Positions 1 to 6,726 are shown, numbered from the stretch's first letter. The stretch is 28,705 bases of DNA from a virus (IMGVR_UViG_3300025000_000344:1-28705); one strand, 5' to 3'. Notes: generated by a model from the letters alone, not told the origin. Numbers and translations are program-made.

Positions 1-86
1 GCTATAATTGCATTCGCCATCGGAGTCGCTGGATTGCCTGGATCAACAAGTTCCTCTACAGGAAATTCAAAACCATTATTAGCCAT
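1..86 (-). CDS. Start of a structural gene, probably portal protein (partial)
   Basis: The reading frame starts at an ATG read leftward at 86-84 and runs off the window; it begins MANNGFEFPVEELVDPGNPA. An AGGAA-like ribosome site lies just upstream on the minus strand. It is the next gene downstream of the large terminase in the same direction. In most tailed phages that place is taken by the portal protein, but the 28 visible residues carry no diagnostic motif, so portal is an inference from position only. Confidence 0.6.
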   Translation of the reverse strand, partial: MANNGFEFPVEELVDPGNPATPMANAII

Positions 87-109
87 TTATGTTTTCCTGT
101 AAGTTTGTG

Positions 110-138
110 TATAAATATATCAAGTAAAAGAGTGTCAA
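110..138 (-). promoter_or_regulatory. Possible leftward promoter between terL and the next gene
   Basis: On the minus strand a perfect TTGACA (138-133) is followed after 17 nt by TTTATA (115-110), with TATACA as an alternative two bases further on. The -10 match is weak. The gap between terL and the following gene is about 110 nt, which is long for this genome, so a separate promoter for the structural genes is plausible. Confidence 0.35.
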
Positions 139-159
139 GTGGAAGAGGGTAAAGTGTAG

Positions 160-172
160 GCGACTTCGTCGC
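160..172 (-). other. Small hairpin downstream of terL
   Basis: GCGAC-ttc-GTCGC forms a 5-bp stem with a 3-nt loop in the gap after the terL stop. There is no U-run after it in the leftward direction, so it is not a standard terminator; it may be an RNA processing or stability hairpin. Confidence 0.3.
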
Positions 173-198
173 TTGCAATACCTTATATACTTAAATTA

Positions 199-1668
199 TT
201 AATATCCAGTGACTAGACTTGCTTCTTGGTGATTATATAGTTCAGATTCTTCCCATGCCTGAAACTCCCAATATGGTTTCGCGATTGCACGTTTCAAGCC
301 AGACATAATCAGATATCGAGTACAATCCATAAGATGATCCTTGTCTTTAACTATCTGACCGTTCTCATCCCGGCGATAAATTCTAAACTCTGAGAACCAA
401 TTAACCAGCGAACCAAATACTTTCAGCCGGTTGGTGCTAAGCATTTGCCACACAGCATATAGGCCAGCCTCGACTGATTTGTTTGCATTCTCAAGGTCCA
501 GCCCTAAACCAAAGTATTGTTCAAAAAGTTGCTTGCCATCATCTTGCGAACGACCATGTGCAGCTGAATCCACCACGCCTGGAATCCAATTTCCCCGAGC
601 CTTGATTGCATCCGCATGGATAAGTGGCAACTGTTGGCCTTGATAATATTCGGAATACAAATAAGTTATATTGCTGGTAGGATCTGTGGCTGCCCAAACA
701 GTTGCAGTCTTCTTCCAGCCAACATCCAACGCATAGCAGCGGAGCCAATGATCGGGAATGGCAAAGTCAGCGACAGTGATATTACTTTCGAGGATTGGAT
801 AAATTGCACCAGAGCCAAGCTGAGGTACGCCTTTAGACCTGGCGTCTCTTTGATGAGGAGGTAAGGCTGCCCAGAGTTTATCTTTCTGTTCAGTGGTTAA
901 GTGTGGAGCATCGTCCCATGTCGCCTGGATTAAGAACTTGCTGCCTTCCTGGTTGTCTTCTATTTTGCCGTTCGGCATAAACTGAAGAACAGTATCAGTT
1001 AGGCCCTCTAACGGTGTGAAGGTAAGCATGATTAGACCATTCGTCGTCATGGTCCGAGTTATACATTCAGTATATATTGGCAATGGACATTCTTCGTCCA
1101 GCCAGATCAGGTCTTGCTCAGTTCCTTCAAAAGACTTTCTGCCCTCAGCATAAGACTTGATCTTAATCCGAGATATACCGCCGGAGATATGCTTGACCAA
1201 AATCATATCGATGGCGTTGGCAACTCCGCCAGCCTTCGGACTAGTTTTGATTATGTACTTTTCTGGTATGAGCCCAGTTCCGTATTCTTCGGGATTGCCA
1301 ATAAGTTTATATTGAACGATATCTCTGGCAGTTGTGCTGGTCGTACCACATGCCCAAATGGAAACTGGTTTGGTGAATCTCTTGCCTGTCCACCAACCTG
1401 GATAGCGACCTGTTGCATGAAGAGTTGTTTCGTATGCACCAATCCCCTCGGACTTGCCTATGCGGTTTGCAGCCATGATGCAACGCTCAGAAAAATCTGC
1501 GCCGGCTGCAAAGAACTGCATGTGCTTAGGGTAGTTATTTCGACTTAGCGGACCGTCATCTGGATAATATTGTACTATCTTATTTTGTTTTATCCTGCTG
1601 TTCTTGGCTTGCAATAGTTTTAAATATTGCTCTTTGCGATCTCTATCAAGGTGGGAAAGATCCATCAT
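199..1668 (-). CDS. terL: Terminase large subunit (ATPase and nuclease)
   Basis: 489 aa motor that packages DNA into the prohead and cuts the concatemer. The N-terminal ATPase shows a Walker A-type loop ANRIGKSEG at about residues 67-75, a Walker B LIWLDEE at about 187-193 (D191, E192), and the coupling-type stretch LTFTPLEG near 216-222. The C-terminal RNase H-like nuclease has acidic residues in YALDVGW (about D315), GVVDSAA (about D367) and HLMDCTRY (about D448). The overall pattern resembles T7/podovirus-type large terminases (Terminase_6). The start overlaps the stop of the upstream terS by one base (TAATG), so translation is probably coupled. Length is normal for the family. Confidence 0.95.
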   Translation of the reverse strand: MMDLSHLDRDRKEQYLKLLQAKNSRIKQNKIVQYYPDDGPLSRNNYPKHMQFFAAGADFSERCIMAANRIGKSEGIGAYETTLHATGRYPGWWTGKRFTKPVSIWACGTTSTTARDIVQYKLIGNPEEYGTGLIPEKYIIKTSPKAGGVANAIDMILVKHISGGISRIKIKSYAEGRKSFEGTEQDLIWLDEECPLPIYTECITRTMTTNGLIMLTFTPLEGLTDTVLQFMPNGKIEDNQEGSKFLIQATWDDAPHLTTEQKDKLWAALPPHQRDARSKGVPQLGSGAIYPILESNITVADFAIPDHWLRCYALDVGWKKTATVWAATDPTSNITYLYSEYYQGQQLPLIHADAIKARGNWIPGVVDSAAHGRSQDDGKQLFEQYFGLGLDLENANKSVEAGLYAVWQMLSTNRLKVFGSLVNWFSEFRIYRRDENGQIVKDKDHLMDCTRYLIMSGLKRAIAKPYWEFQAWEESELYNHQEASLVTGY

Positions 1669-2354
1669 TATGACCTTTTAATATTATGAAAGGGATCAAA
1701 TGATAGGTCTTCTAAAATTGAGGTGTCTTCCATCAAGAGGGGTTCTTCAAAAGATTCGTCAGGAATAAATAGGCCAGCTTGTTCTTCAGTACAGAACAAA
1801 TCTTCCAGAGATAAATCATCCTCGTTAGCAGGCGTCGTGACAACAGCATGATCTGAAGCAAGAGGAATGGTCGTAAAGGAGAGGTTTTGTTTTAAGGACT
1901 TTTTAACCTCTGGAAGATTTTTACCACCTGTGCGGTTGATAGCTTCTTCTATGGCTGCTATTTCAGCATCGAGTTCTTCATCAGTTTTGGTTTGCAGCGT
2001 CATGTCAATGTTCAACCGATCGGGAGCTTTATATCCATTGCGATCTAGAACGTCTTTTGCGGCGTTAAACTGTACTGCTGCTGGAACAGCTTTGCGAGAA
2101 CTAGAGTTGAGAAGGTGCTCAAAGGTTGCAAGAGCTTCTTTATTGAGGCTGACTAACTTTTTTCTGACATCCAAAGTTGCTTCGTGCGCCCTGTCTTGAA
2201 GGCCATTCAAGTAGGCTTGCCCAAGAGGTGAACGAAGAATGGTAGATACAGATGATTGTGCCATGCCAAGACGCTCAGCGATTTCCTGATTTTTGTACCC
2301 GTTGAAGGCCATCTGAATTATGTTACGATGCTGAGATTTGAGCTCTTTCAACAT
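1668..2354 (-). CDS. terS: Terminase small subunit (DNA recognition)
   Basis: 228 aa. The N-terminus carries a helix-turn-helix (about residues 18-45, containing NQEIAERLGMAQSSVSTIL), as in phage small terminases that bind the pac or cos site. A helical middle (about 55-110) would suit ring oligomerisation and the acidic C-terminal third would suit contact with the large subunit. It lies directly upstream of terL with a one-base overlap. No clear Shine-Dalgarno is seen before the ATG. The identification rests on the HTH plus position; sequence alone would also allow a generic HTH regulator. Confidence 0.85.
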   Translation of the reverse strand: MLKELKSQHRNIIQMAFNGYKNQEIAERLGMAQSSVSTILRSPLGQAYLNGLQDRAHEATLDVRKKLVSLNKEALATFEHLLNSSSRKAVPAAVQFNAAKDVLDRNGYKAPDRLNIDMTLQTKTDEELDAEIAAIEEAINRTGGKNLPEVKKSLKQNLSFTTIPLASDHAVVTTPANEDDLSLEDLFCTEEQAGLFIPDESFEEPLLMEDTSILEDLSFDPFHNIKRS

Positions 2355-2392
2355 GGTTGGCAGCTTTACAGGTGAAGTGGGTTAAATGGATG

Positions 2393-2421
2393 TTGTGAAC
2401 CTTTTGGAATTGTCCTATAAT
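2393..2421 (+). promoter_or_regulatory. Rightward sigma70-like promoter with perfect -10
   Basis: TTGTGA, 17-nt spacer, TATAAT (2416-2421). The -10 is a full consensus match and the -35 matches 4 of 6. It would start a long untranslated leader (about 700 nt) across the control region, or a non-coding transcript. Confidence 0.45.
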
Positions 2422-2615
2422 AATGAAACATATTATGGTGGAAAGTGCAACATTAAAATGCATAAGGACTTAATTTTCCTGCTTTTTCCATAATGCCGGC
2501 AAACATATTGAGCCTCCTATAATATACAAGGGCTGGCTGTTTTGATAATTCGTACAGTTTGTCTAATAGTAACAAGTTGAATAGTTGGCTAATCAAAATT
2601 GTTCCCTGACTGGAT

Positions 2616-2629
2616 GTTCATAAATGAAC
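2616..2629. promoter_or_regulatory. Operator-like dyad GTTCATAAATGAAC
   Basis: Perfect 6-bp inverted repeat around a 2-nt centre. Read on the minus strand it is GTTCATTTATGAAC, matching two other copies (7698-7711 and 20380-20393) to the consensus GTTCAYTTRTGAAC. Its place in the divergent control region fits a regulator-binding site, but no repressor was identified. Confidence 0.4.
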
Positions 2630-2805
2630 ACAGCTATTGAGGTGGGCAAGGTTGGTGAATGTCCGGATTGACGGCAATGTGAAATTGATTATTTCTGCAA
2701 CTCTATATAGAAAGCCTAATCCACTACAGGAGGATCGAGGCATCCACACATGAGCAGGTCACGCACAAGAACAATTGTTCCCCTGGCAAGCAGGTACACA
2801 CGCAC

Positions 2806-2921
2806 ACAAGTTGCACCAGGCGAACAGGTAAATAATATAAAAATGGTGGACCTAGCAATCTGGCGAGCATCATACAAGTTGCACCAGGCTATATTGCCAA
2901 TGACCAGGCAAGTTGTACCAG
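2806..2921 (+). repeat. Short direct repeats ACAAGTTGCACCAGGC
   Basis: Two identical 16-nt copies (2806-2821 and 2874-2889) and a degenerate third (CAAGTTGTACCAG, 2909-2921) lie upstream of the early promoters. They could bind a regulator. Nothing else identifies them. Confidence 0.55.
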
Positions 2922-2945
2922 ACATAATGTGGAACAGAATAACTC

Positions 2946-2974
2946 TTGACAGGCTGGACATGGCGAGTTATTAT
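2946..2974 (+). promoter_or_regulatory. Strong early rightward promoter
   Basis: TTGACA (2946-2951), 17-nt spacer, TATTAT (2969-2974): consensus -35, 5 of 6 at -10. It directs transcription into the first early genes starting at 3130. Confidence 0.7.
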
Positions 2975-3025
2975 AAGTGTGAAAGGCAGGACAAGTAGAA
3001 AATGAAACAAGGTGAAAAATAATTC

Positions 3026-3054
3026 TTGACATAGCTTTCCCGGTTTGGTACAAG
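3026..3054 (+). promoter_or_regulatory. Second early rightward promoter
   Basis: TTGACA (3026-3031), 17-nt spacer, TACAAG (3049-3054). The -35 is consensus and the -10 matches 4 of 6. It shares the context TTCTTGACA/CTCTTGACA with the sites at 2946 and 3319, suggesting tandem early promoters recognised by host RNA polymerase. Confidence 0.55.
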
Positions 3055-3129
3055 TAAACATGATTAAGATTTATAGTTGGCTGAGACTGGATAGTTTGAG
3101 TGGTTAAACCTTTTGAATGGAGAAACATT

Positions 3130-3315
3130 ATGAAACAAAACGACCTTTATGCATTTGAGATAGTACACGACCTTACCAGAGCTATTGCTGGCTTAGAGAT
3201 AAAAGGAAACAAAGATGTTATTGAAAAGGTGGAAAGTCTTTTAGATAACTATGATAAAGAAGGAAAGCTTGCCATTGACTTCGTTCGGAAAATAGTAGAA
3301 TATTATAATGATTAA
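3130..3315 (+). CDS. Small early protein, unknown
   Basis: 61 aa, beginning MKQNDLYAFEIVHDL; charged and probably all-helical. The ATG at 3130 is preceded by GGAGA at good spacing, which I prefer to an in-frame GTG at 3100 that has none. It is the first gene after the tandem early promoters, the usual place of small host-takeover proteins, but no family is recognised. Confidence 0.75.
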   Translation: MKQNDLYAFEIVHDLTRAIAGLEIKGNKDVIEKVESLLDNYDKEGKLAIDFVRKIVEYYND

Positions 3316-3318
3316 ATC

Positions 3319-3347
3319 TTGACAAGCCTTGAAACATAATATACATT
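3319..3347 (+). promoter_or_regulatory. Third early promoter, upstream of the 135-aa gene
   Basis: TTGACA (3319-3324) directly follows the previous stop codon. TACATT lies at a 17-nt spacer and TATACA at 15 nt, so the exact -10 is uncertain. It would feed a leader of about 80 nt before the gene at 3430. Confidence 0.5.
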
Positions 3348-3374
3348 GGAGATATTAAGAGACAGATAGTTAGT

Positions 3375-3392
3375 TTCCTGGATAACCGGGAA
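3375..3392 (+). other. Leader hairpin before the 135-aa gene
   Basis: TTCCTGG-ataa-CCGGGAA forms a 7-bp stem (one G-U) with a 4-nt loop in the untranslated leader. Such 5' hairpins can stabilise highly expressed phage mRNAs. Confidence 0.4.
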
Positions 3393-3429
3393 TAGTTAGA
3401 AACAACCTTAACATTGAAGGAGTTTTATC

Positions 3430-3837
3430 ATGGCACAATCTATCTTTGTAACACTTGACACCCTCAAGACGGAAACCTCAGTCCCGGCAGTTGGCACGAT
3501 GGTAAGTCATACTTTGCCCCGGTCAATCTTTCCGACCAGCGAACAGTTTGCAGACGAACAGAAATTGGTAGCTTGGGCAAAAGAAAGCGGATGCCTGCAT
3601 GCCTGTCTGCAAAAAGGTGTTCAAGCAAAACTTATTGATGCCAGGGCAACCTTTAAGGCTACCAAGAAAGGTGCGGAGTGGTCAGCGGCATTAGGTCAAG
3701 AAAACGTGGACAAGATGAAATGGGAACCAGCCGAACGACCTGCAAGCGCAAAGAGTGACGAACAGAAAGCGATTGAGGCTATGGCCAAACTTAGCCCGGA
3801 ACAACTTGCGGCAATCATTGCAAACCTTGGCAAGTAA
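3430..3837 (+). CDS. Conserved-type phage protein with the shared C-terminal motif
   Basis: 135 aa, unknown function. The ATG has a strong AAGGAG site, its own promoter and a leader hairpin, and codon use is richer in G and C than in most neighbours, so high expression is likely. The middle is rich in Ala, Lys and Trp. The last 25 residues contain KAIEAMAKLSPEQLAAII, which resembles the ends of the proteins encoded at 8277, 16557 and 23332. The protein at 16557 may be a distant relative over more of its length. It could be an abundant DNA- or protein-binding early factor, but that is a guess. Confidence 0.85.
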   Translation: MAQSIFVTLDTLKTETSVPAVGTMVSHTLPRSIFPTSEQFADEQKLVAWAKESGCLHACLQKGVQAKLIDARATFKATKKGAEWSAALGQENVDKMKWEPAERPASAKSDEQKAIEAMAKLSPEQLAAIIANLGK

Positions 3838-3856
3838 CTATTACGCAACCATCTAA

Positions 3857-3887
3857 CTCGGGCATAGTCCATGCGATTGTGCCCGAG
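3857..3887 (+). other. Intercistronic stem-loop
   Basis: CTCGGGCA / TGCCCGAG form a perfect 8-bp stem around a 15-nt loop directly after the 135-aa gene. No U-run follows; a GGAGG ribosome site for the next gene starts three bases later. It is more likely an mRNA 3'-end stabiliser or attenuator than a simple terminator. Confidence 0.5.
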
Positions 3888-3902
3888 CCTGGAGGTATAG
3901 CC

Positions 3903-4028
3903 ATGAAATATTCAAAACGCTTCCTGGCATTCTTTAACCGAAAATCGGCGCCTTACCTGCCTGAATGGATGATCGAAGCATGGTATGTGCAATTCAATGA
4001 TGTTGACTTCCACCTGGTGAAAATATGA
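3903..4028 (+). CDS. Very small early protein, unknown
   Basis: 41 aa (MKYSKRFLAFFNRKSAPYL...). A GGAGG site precedes the ATG at good spacing and the stop overlaps the next start as ATGA, so the pair is translationally coupled. Basic N-terminus with aromatic residues; no family recognised. Confidence 0.6.
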   Translation: MKYSKRFLAFFNRKSAPYLPEWMIEAWYVQFNDVDFHLVKI

Positions 4029-4240
4029 AAATTACTAAACTTGCAAAAGATGTTACTTACGGAATTAGTTTTGCTAAAGCGATTAAGTTGACTTCAGATA
4101 GGGAAGAAATGAAAATCGTGCGGTGCATCTTATGCCAGGACTGCCACAATGTTTCTCGTGTGCTGAAGTATTTGGGCTTGATGCCTGAACGTTACAACAA
4201 GGCCATTCAGACTGGCATCTGCATTGAGCTATCAAGATAA
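4025..4240 (+). CDS. Small cysteine-containing early protein, unknown
   Basis: 71 aa. It contains RCILCQDCH at about residues 38-46, which gives Cx2C plus a second Cys and a His, so it might bind a metal. The start overlaps the previous stop (ATGA). It is the last gene before the terminator at 4282. No family recognised. Confidence 0.7.
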   Translation: MKITKLAKDVTYGISFAKAIKLTSDREEMKIVRCILCQDCHNVSRVLKYLGLMPERYNKAIQTGICIELSR

Positions 4241-4281
4241 TTATCCTAGCTATCCAATTGCTGATTAGCAAAACTTATAAG

Positions 4282-4312
4282 GCCAGTAGCATTGATTTGT
4301 TGCTGGCTTTTT
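4282..4312 (+). terminator. Rho-independent terminator of the first early operon
   Basis: GCCAGTAGCA / TGTTGCTGGC pair as a 10-bp stem with two G-U pairs and a 6-nt loop, followed at once by TTTTT. This is a textbook intrinsic terminator about 40 nt after the last gene of the first early block. Confidence 0.8.
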
Positions 4313-5034
4313 GCGTTTAGCCATATTGAAATTGCCTAACAAACTGTAAAATGCCTAACAAACTCGCTTGCATGACTAGCGATTAGAAGATGGTTGTATG
4401 GGCGTTCGATGGTGAACAGTGACATAGTGTGTTCAAAGGTGTCCAAGTGGTGCCAAACGTAACCAAAGGTGGACACATGGACACACATAATTGGCACCAG
4501 ACGGCCACAAAACATATACTAAACGTAACCACCTGGCACCGGCTGGACACGTATAATTGGCACCACCTGGCACCACATTAACACTAACTGGCACCACATG
4601 GACACAGGTAAGCTAAAAAAAAGGTAAGCATTTCAAATAGTTGCATTCCTGTGTGTCCAAACGTGGCCAATAGTGTCCAACCGTACACCACCCCCCTGTG
4701 TCGTGAAGGAGAGGGTGTCTGTTTTAGTATTTAATTTTTTTATTAAATACTTAAATACCAGGTCCAGAGACGGGGGGTGGTGTACGCGCGGACTCTTTTG
4801 ACGCCAACCGTACACAGCCCTCAAATTCCCCAACAATATCAACCACTTACACAACCAACCTGTCACCAACCGTAACCAACCGTCACCAAAACATTACCAC
4901 CCGTAACCAAAAACCGTCACCACCAGGCACCAAACCATTGACAACCGGCACCAACCCATGTTACACTGTCACCAACCGTACACCCTTGCAAGCCACCTAC
5001 GCTTGCTAAACAACCATTCATAAGGAGCCCAACC
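4313..5034 (+). repeat. Non-coding iteron-like tract, candidate replication origin
   Basis: About 720 nt without a credible gene, filled with short interspersed motifs: TGGCACCA (about six copies from 4491 to 4580, variants further right), TGGACAC/GTGTCCA, and AACGTAACCA or ACCAACCGT(A/C)ACC (many copies, 4515 and 4804-4982). Two longer near-copies read TGGACAC-(2-4 nt)-ATAATTGGCACCA near 4478 and 4544. The right half is very poor in G on the plus strand (about 16 G in 4801-4980 by my count). Iteron clusters plus strand asymmetry plus the palindrome at 4682-4786 are typical of replication origins or partition sites; no experiment or homology supports this yet. Confidence 0.55.
4682..4786. repeat. 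Nested perfect inverted repeat
   Basis: Outer arms CGTACACCACCCCCC (4682-4696) and GGGGGGTGGTGTACG (4772-4786) are perfect 15-bp complements. Just inside the right arm lies AGAC (4768-4771), complementary to GTCT (4717-4720). At the centre AGTATTTAAT (4726-4735) and ATTAAATACT (4742-4751) form a perfect 10-bp stem with a T6 loop. A GC-rich outer clamp around an AT-rich central hairpin suits an origin or initiator-binding structure. Confidence 0.85.
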
Positions 5035-5613
5035 ATGTCAAGCCCCCACATGTCCTTTCGCCTAAACCATTACCAACTAGCCAAAGCATTAAGAAGCTTA
5101 GTCACGTTAGAACCAGATCAACCCATAGCATCATTATCCCAGGCAATGAAAATTATAATCACTGACTGGATATCAAAGCATTCAATCAACGCACCATTAG
5201 AATGTGCTCAAGCAGATATAAACGCAGTTAAGTTAATACTCACATTACCTGTTGATCAAATAGATCCATATACAACCATTCGGCAGATTATGGCACAAGC
5301 AAAGGCGCAATCTCAACCATTCCAGGCACAGCAAGAATTTCAGATAAAAGAACAGGCAAAGAAATCAGCCCAGCAGATACAAAGAGATATCGAAGATACC
5401 AGACTCTTTGAACAGCTCAGACGTGAACATGCATTAAAAGAAGCACAAGAAGCAAAAGATAAAGAGATTGATACACAAATAGAGTTATCTTTGCAAACAA
5501 GAAAACCACTTCCCAAACCGTCAGAATTTCATGATCCAAACATCACAGAATCAGATATAACCACTGTAACTGACTTCAGCCCATCGAAAGATTGGATAGA
5601 CAGCGAGGAATAA
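5035..5613 (+). CDS. RHH-like DNA-binding protein with coiled-coil tail
   Basis: 192 aa. The N-terminal 50 residues (FRLNHYQLAKALR, then SLSQAMKIIITDWISK) have a strand-helix-helix pattern like ribbon-helix-helix proteins and are closely matched by the smaller protein at 9080 (FRLTPHQLARGLQ, SLNQLVKIIYTDYLAK). Residues about 90-150 are rich in Q, E and K and probably form a coiled coil; the C-terminus is acidic. The ATG follows AAGGAG. The gene sits between two iteron-rich non-coding tracts, so it may bind them as an origin, partition or autoregulatory factor. No ParA-type ATPase is seen next to it. Confidence 0.75.
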   Translation: MSSPHMSFRLNHYQLAKALRSLVTLEPDQPIASLSQAMKIIITDWISKHSINAPLECAQADINAVKLILTLPVDQIDPYTTIRQIMAQAKAQSQPFQAQQEFQIKEQAKKSAQQIQRDIEDTRLFEQLRREHALKEAQEAKDKEIDTQIELSLQTRKPLPKPSEFHDPNITESDITTVTDFSPSKDWIDSEE

Positions 5614-5627
5614 GCCCAACTAATGAG

Positions 5628-5671
5628 CGGGCATAACGTGGTGGAATTACACAGTTTTTATGTTATGCCCG
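5628..5671 (+). other. Stem-loop after the RHH-like gene
   Basis: CGGGCATAAC and GTTATGCCCG form a perfect 10-bp stem with a 24-nt loop, 15 nt after the stop codon. Without a following U-run it is only terminator-like. Confidence 0.5.
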
Positions 5672-5872
5672 TTACAACGACCACGACACGCTACACGCCA
5701 CGTTCCCGGGCCGTCCATGCAACCGTACCAACCGTCCCGGTCCGGCCTGTCACGGCGATCCTACGCCCTTCCTGGCCCTATTCCGCCCGACCACCATACT
5801 ATATACACGCCACCGACCGACTACCACAACGTAGCACACACCACAACCGTAAACCGCCTACGTGTTTTCCTG

Positions 5873-5901
5873 TTGACAAACCCTATTGTATACGTTACAA
5901 T
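5873..5901 (+). promoter_or_regulatory. Strong promoter for the second early block
   Basis: TTGACA (5873-5878), 17-nt spacer, TACAAT (5896-5901): consensus -35 and 5 of 6 at -10. It drives the long gene block that starts at 5979. Confidence 0.75.
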
Positions 5902-5978
5902 AACACAAGATACAACCATACCCTTTGCCCAGGCAGCCATCCTGCCAATATGAACCATCCAACCTTGGGAGACACTAC

Positions 5979-6230
5979 ATGAAACCAAAACATGACATTG
6001 TCAAGATGACAGACATTTCAGAAGCAATAAGAGCTTTTCGTAGGCCAGTAGAAACAAACTACTCCAAATCAATACCATCCGTCCTCTACGACCCTCGCGG
6101 ATCACTTTCTATCCGACGAGTGTTAAACGCAGCCAGAGAAAAACTCATGGAATGTGAATGCCAGGATCAAGATAACCTAATGATTACCATTCTCGACCTT
6201 GAATACATAATCTCAAAAATAGATGGTTAA
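5979..6230 (+). CDS. Small early protein, unknown
   Basis: 83 aa (MKPKHDIVKMTDISEAIRAFR...). The ATG at 5979 has a GGGAG site 7 nt upstream and lies just after the strong promoter; longer in-frame starts upstream would overlap that promoter. The C-terminal half looks helical. No family recognised. Confidence 0.75.
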   Translation: MKPKHDIVKMTDISEAIRAFRRPVETNYSKSIPSVLYDPRGSLSIRRVLNAAREKLMECECQDQDNLMITILDLEYIISKIDG

Positions 6231-6251
6231 TTCAATTCACCAGGAGCTATC

Positions 6252-6428
6252 ATGAGACTAACTCAAGCAAACTATTATCTTGTAATTCGCCAACTTAAAA
6301 ACACTACTAGCAGAGGAACAGTTATTGCAGGATATAAGACTAAAGAGCAGGCAGACCAGGACAAACTTGATTATCTAAAACGGCTGCCAAATCATAACGT
6401 CTGGGTAATAGCCAGAGAAGATTATTAA
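6252..6428 (+). CDS. Small protein, unknown
   Basis: 58 aa, beginning MRLTQANYYLVIRQL, with CAGGAGC before the ATG. The pattern YYLVIRQLKN...AGYKTKEQADQDK...VWVIARED suggests a small alpha/beta fold in which strands flank a helix. No family recognised. Confidence 0.65.
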   Translation: MRLTQANYYLVIRQLKNTTSRGTVIAGYKTKEQADQDKLDYLKRLPNHNVWVIAREDY

Positions 6429-6438
6429 GGTTACAAAT

Positions 6439-6726
6439 ATGAACACAACCTTTTATTATGGCCTTATCCCAAGTGAGCTCTTCCACCTGCAAGAACAATG
6501 CACAATCTGGATGCCAGAAACCCAGCCACTCGACCAAGCAATTTGGGAGCCAAACCAGATCATAGCTACCTGCGATCTGAGCTACTTGTTCCAAGTTGCA
6601 GAAAAGATCAAGATTGGAGCCATCACACCAGGTGAAGTCATCTGGATTGAAGTAAAGAACCAAACAGCGACAGCTTACACATTTGGCAATGACGGCAAGA
6701 TTGCAAACTTCTTCAGAATTGTTTAA
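6439..6726 (+). CDS. Small protein, unknown
   Basis: 95 aa, starting MNTTFYYGLIPSELF, with a weak AAGG site. Mixed alpha/beta composition with several Trp. It follows the previous gene by 10 nt in the same operon. No family recognised. Confidence 0.7.
   Translation: MNTTFYYGLIPSELFHLQEQCTIWMPETQPLDQAIWEPNQIIATCDLSYLFQVAEKIKIGAITPGEVIWIEVKNQTATAYTFGNDGKIANFFRIV

Larger units (their letters stand above)
2355..3129. promoter_or_regulatory. Divergent non-coding control region between late-left and early-right genes
   Basis: About 775 nt without a convincing gene. It separates the leftward packaging genes from the rightward early genes and holds several promoter-like sites, a GTTCA dyad at 2616-2629 and direct repeats at 2806-2921, described separately. 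An 82-codon open frame from 2750 has no ribosome site at a usable distance and covers the repeats, so I treat it as chance. A strong AGGAGG at about 2727-2732 has no start codon at normal spacing. Confidence 0.6.
5614..5978 (+). other. C-rich non-coding tract with ACCGTA-type motifs
   Basis: 365 nt with two overlapping open frames of unnatural composition (Thr/Pro/His/Arg-rich, no ribosome sites), which I regard as chance. The tract is richer in GC than the surrounding genes, strongly C over G, and repeats the AACCGTACCAACCGT motif of the upstream iteron tract near 5720 and 5845. It ends in a strong promoter. Confidence 0.5.

Noticed and set aside
1114-1548. 144-codon rightward frame inside terL
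   Set aside because: Antisense shadow of the terminase ATPase region, no ribosome site.
2750-2998. 82-codon frame in the divergent control region
   Set aside because: No ribosome site at usable spacing, the frame covers direct repeats and a promoter, and its composition is unlike a phage protein.
3100-3129. GTG start at 3100 for the first early gene
   Set aside because: It has no ribosome site, while the ATG at 3130 follows GGAGA at correct spacing.
4440-4995. CRISPR array
   Set aside because: The repeats are short, variable and irregularly spaced, without constant-length spacers or nearby cas adaptation genes. The Cas4-like nuclease at 17318 belongs to the phage recombination type.
5623-5982. 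Two overlapping frames of 119 and 97 codons (+)
   Set aside because: Thr/Pro/His/Arg-rich composition follows from the C-rich tract; no ribosome sites; the strong promoter at 5873 lies within both.
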